Origin: Bacteroidia bacterium
GTDB taxonomy: Bacteria; Bacteroidota; Bacteroidia; AKYH767-A; OLB10
Assembly: GCA_037045145.1 (NCBI GenBank)
Contig: JBAOIA010000012.1
Coordinates: 992,001-1,056,000 of the forward strand
Length of the DNA stretch: 64,000 nucleotides
Direction of reading: 5' to 3'
Part shown: positions 61,847 through 64,000 of the stretch, piece after piece
Layout: every line of letters begins with the position of its first letter
Numbering within the stretch: position 1 is the stretch's first letter
Notes under the pieces: model-generated
Databases searched by the model: none
Seen by the model: the letters and a program-made list of their open reading frames with translations, nothing else
Told to the model about the DNA's origin: nothing
Translations under genes and position numbers: made by a program

Positions 61847-61878
61847 TTGCATAGTACTGTTTTATAAATATATCTTTG
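61847..61878 (+). promoter_or_regulatory. Promoter of the small exported protein gene
   Basis: TTG at 61847-61849, 21 bases, then TATCTTTG at 61871-61878, an exact TAnnTTTG. The start codon follows 30 bases later. Confidence 0.6.
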
Positions 61879-61908
61879 CATCGCAATAATCAATAAAAAC
61901 ATATACAG

Positions 61909-62262
61909 ATGAAACGCTTCGAATTATTAACCATCATTTTAGCAGCAGCAGTATTACCTACACTGGCACAAAACGCACAACCACCTGTTGTAGTTCCTGC
62001 AATTATTATGCAGGGTGAGGTAATACCTTATCAACAACTTCCTGAAGTCACTATTACTACCAATGCTTCAGAACTAAAAGCCGTAGAATTACCTGTTGTC
62101 ACCATCCGTGCAAATAAAATCAACCAACAAATTTATCCTGCAGTAAAGTATGGTAGCAACTATATTGCCTCTGTTACAATTTCGCCAATTGAGGTGGTGG
62201 CACATCAGCAGAAAAGAACTTTTGCATCATTGTTTTCATTTCTTCGTTACTTTAGCCGTTAA
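61909..62262 (+). CDS. Small exported protein with short beta repeats, unknown family
   Basis: A 117-residue protein with a signal peptide (MKRFELLTIILAAAVLPTLAQ). The mature part has repeated Pro-Val-Val/Glu-Val-Thr-Ile strands: PPVVVPAIIMQGEVI, LPEVTITTNASELKAV, LPVVTIRANKI, VTISPIEVVAH, ending in a basic-aromatic tail (QKRTFASLFSFLRYFSR). This spacing of about 18 residues suggests a small beta structure or a membrane-interacting tail. I do not recognise a family. It has a clear promoter of its own and lies 72 bases upstream of an ABC exporter gene on the same strand, so it could be cotranscribed with it. Confidence 0.6.
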   Translation: MKRFELLTIILAAAVLPTLAQNAQPPVVVPAIIMQGEVIPYQQLPEVTITTNASELKAVELPVVTIRANKINQQIYPAVKYGSNYIASVTISPIEVVAHQQKRTFASLFSFLRYFSR

Positions 62263-62334
62263 CAAGACCTGTTACATTGTTTACTGCTTTTGCAGTTTCT
62301 ATTTTTTATAAACACAAAAATCAAACTTCTGCCA

Positions 62335-63213
62335 ATGAAGCTTACTATAAAAGGCCTGACAAAAACATATCCTAACGGAGTGCAAGCCTTAAAAAACATA
62401 AACCTAGAAATAAAAAACGGACTATTTGGTTTGTTGGGTCCCAATGGTGCCGGAAAATCATCTTTGATGCGAACTATTGCTACTTTACAAAATGCAGACA
62501 GTGGCAATATTTTTTTAGACGATTTAAATGTACTTGAGGATAAAGAAGAAGTAAAAAAAATCTTAGGGTATTTGCCACAGGAGTTTGGCGTTTATCCAAA
62601 CATTTCTGCACAGGAATTACTTAACCATCTGGCATTATTAAAAGGTGTACATCTTAAAAAAGAACGTGAAGAAGTTGTAAAAAGTCTGTTGATGCAAACA
62701 AATCTGTATGAAGTACGCAACAAAAATTTAGGCGGTTTTAGTGGTGGAATGAAGCAGCGATTTGGAATAGCACAGGCATTAATCGGTAATCCTAAAATTA
62801 TTATTGCTGATGAACCAACAGCAGGACTTGACCCAACAGAAAGGAACAGATTTTTAAATCTGCTAAGTGAAATCAGTGAACAAGTCATTGTAATTCTCTC
62901 AACACATATCGTTGAAGACGTTAAGGAGTTGTGCTCTCAGATGGCCATCATCAATAAAGGCGAAGTAATGTTCAGTGGGCACCCGGCAGAAGCAATAAAA
63001 CGGGTGCAGGGAAAAATATGGACCTGTCAGGTTGACAAGCCCACTGCACGCGAACTGATGACAAAACACAATGTCATATCCCAAAAATTTAACACCGGAC
63101 TGATTGAACTGCATGTGTGGAGCGAAGAGCCTCTTAACCACCACTTCGCCATTGCGCAGCCCGTTTTGGAAGATGTTTATTTTTCTGTGCTTAATGGCAA
63201 TCTAAACCCTTAA
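62335..63213 (+). CDS. ABC transporter ATP-binding protein (ABC-2 type exporter)
   Basis: A 292-residue cytoplasmic ATPase. The start at 62335 (MKLTIKGLTKTYPNGVQALK) fits the family; an in-frame codon at 62290 would add 15 unrelated residues. Walker A is GPNGAGKSSLMRTIA (residues 35-49), the signature is GGFSGGMKQRFGIAQAL, and Walker B is KIIIADEPTAGLDPTERNR; the switch His is in LSTHIVEDV. The C-terminal domain past residue 215 carries a regulatory segment. The permease gene starts 3 bases after the stop, so the two form one transporter. The cargo is unknown. Confidence 0.92.
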   Translation: MKLTIKGLTKTYPNGVQALKNINLEIKNGLFGLLGPNGAGKSSLMRTIATLQNADSGNIFLDDLNVLEDKEEVKKILGYLPQEFGVYPNISAQELLNHLALLKGVHLKKEREEVVKSLLMQTNLYEVRNKNLGGFSGGMKQRFGIAQALIGNPKIIIADEPTAGLDPTERNRFLNLLSEISEQVIVILSTHIVEDVKELCSQMAIINKGEVMFSGHPAEAIKRVQGKIWTCQVDKPTARELMTKHNVISQKFNTGLIELHVWSEEPLNHHFAIAQPVLEDVYFSVLNGNLNP

Positions 63214-63216
63214 GTT

Positions 63217-64000
63217 ATGTGGAGTGTACTCTCTTTTGAGTTGTCGTACCGTTTCAGAAGGCCTGCAACTTACATCTACTTAGCCATTCTTTTTCTGATA
63301 AGCTTTTTGTTTGCTGCAACAGATGCTATCTCTATAAGTGGTGCTGTTGGCAACATTCATAAAAACTCACCCTACACCATATATCAGGTTATGCTCATTC
63401 TAACGCTTTTAGGCACCTTGATTATTTCCGCAGTAATGGGTGTGCCGGTTTATCGCGATTACGAGCATCACTTTCATGAAATTATGTTTACGCTTCCCGT
63501 TTCAAAAGCGCAATATCTTGGAGGACGTTTCTTAGGTTCATACTTCACAACATTATTTATTTTTTTCGGAATACCATTAGGCATTTTAACAGGGCTAGTA
63601 ATGCCGTGGATTGACAAAGAAGTTTTAGGCCCTTTTATGTTGAATGCCTATGTACTTCCCTTTCTGTACATCGTCATACCTAATGTATTTATTCTGGGTG
63701 TAATGTTTTTTGCTACCGGTTCGCTTTTCAGAAATCAACTGGCAATATATCTGCAAGGAATGGTTTTCTTTATTTTCTATTTGGTGTTAACTTCTGCAAC
63801 AGGTGATGTAGAAAACAATCCAAAGTTTGCCTTATTCGATGTATTTGGTATCACTCCTTCATTTTACATTACACGCTACTGGACTCCATTTGAAAAAAAT
63901 CTGCAAACAATACCATTGGAAAGTTATCTGTTGTGGAATCGTTTGTTGTGGATAGTCATAGCTTTAATTGGTGCGCTTGTTACCTATCGGTTGTTTCAGT
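63217..64000 (+). CDS. ABC-2 type permease (3' end outside the window)
   Basis: The frame opens at ATG 63217 and runs to the right edge without a stop, giving 261 codons. It reads MWSVLSFELSYRFRRPATYIY followed by several membrane segments (LAILFLISFLFAATDA, IYQVMLILTLLGTLIISAVMG, LGSYFTTLFIFFGIPLGILT, LPFLYIVIPNVFILGVMFFA). VYRDYEHHFHEIMFTLPVSKAQYLGGRFLGS is the conserved ABC-2 coupling and membrane-entry region. Bacteroidota permeases of this kind are often long and fused to a C-terminal M1-aminopeptidase-like domain; whether this one is cannot be judged here. It is coupled to the ATPase gene upstream. Confidence 0.85.
   Translation, partial: MWSVLSFELSYRFRRPATYIYLAILFLISFLFAATDAISISGAVGNIHKNSPYTIYQVMLILTLLGTLIISAVMGVPVYRDYEHHFHEIMFTLPVSKAQYLGGRFLGSYFTTLFIFFGIPLGILTGLVMPWIDKEVLGPFMLNAYVLPFLYIVIPNVFILGVMFFATGSLFRNQLAIYLQGMVFFIFYLVLTSATGDVENNPKFALFDVFGITPSFYITRYWTPFEKNLQTIPLESYLLWNRLLWIVIALIGALVTYRLFQ

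Noticed and set aside
1..64000. CRISPR arrays, tRNA or rRNA genes
   Set aside because: No regular repeat-spacer pattern, cloverleaf with a TTC-type arm, or rRNA-like sequence was recognised by eye. A tRNAscan or Infernal search would be decisive.

Overview
The window is AT-rich chromosomal DNA from a member of the Bacteroidota. The evidence is many secreted proteins ending in a type IX secretion (T9SS) type A sorting domain, a SusC/SusD pair, DUF5686, DUF4175 and DUF2795 proteins, and upstream elements fitting the Bacteroidota promoter (TTTG or TTG, 18-22 bases, TAnnTTTG). The mix looks like an environmental Chitinophagales/Sphingobacteriales-type organism, but the sequence does not fix the genus. 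No rRNA, tRNA or CRISPR array was seen.

Layout. 1-4.4 kb is an accessory block: the end of a DUF262 gene, a HEPN nuclease-like gene broken by a one-base frameshift, then two orphan T9SS cargo genes in non-coding spacers. 4.4-11.2 kb holds an M20 amidohydrolase, a papain-like lipoprotein, an exported Phe-rich pentapeptide-repeat-like protein and a PKD/SdrD-type surface protein. 11.2-19.3 kb is mostly housekeeping: an acyl-CoA carboxylase carboxyltransferase, a DUF5686 outer-membrane protein, lptB, a LytS-type kinase, an aldose-epimerase-like enzyme and small envelope proteins. 19.5-24.6 kb is one roughly 1,690-residue adhesin-like gene (Gly-rich, Ig-like, P-domain, SprB, sorting domain) split by two one-base frameshifts. 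24.8-34.6 kb carries accB-accC, a DUF4175 giant with an RsbW-like kinase, a CtpA-type protease, a PduO-type adenosyltransferase, a DUF2795 protein and an MFS transporter. 34.6-44.8 kb carries asnS, a complete IS1182-family element with 20-bp inverted repeats, the susD/susC pair, a fatty acid desaturase and an RlpA-like protein. 44.8-52.5 kb is the alpha-2-macroglobulin/PBP1C pair. 52.7-55.9 kb is an apparent operon of two paralogous T9SS propeller-like proteins preceded by an orphan sorting-domain tail. 56-64 kb holds pdhB, fbp, another T9SS protein with an orphan tail after it, serA, a GGCT-like protein, a small exported protein and an ABC-2 exporter that runs off the window.

How the genes fit together. 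The outer-membrane and surface genes (SusC/D, T9SS cargo, DUF5686, OMP, LptB, RlpA, A2M/PBP1C) describe a gliding- or polymer-using type of cell envelope. The carboxylase subunits and the adenosyltransferase are compatible with fatty-acid synthesis and propionate/methylmalonyl-CoA metabolism, but the mutase is not here. No T9SS core gene is in the window.

Three independent single-base indels in or next to short homopolymers (about 985-990, 19721-19725 and 22349-22351) break otherwise well-conserved genes. Uncorrected assembly errors are as likely as true decay. No convincing wholly new system was found. The most interesting loci are the operon headed by an orphan sorting tail, the terminator that abuts the MFS start codon, the DUF4175-RsbW unit and the broken DUF262-HEPN pair.
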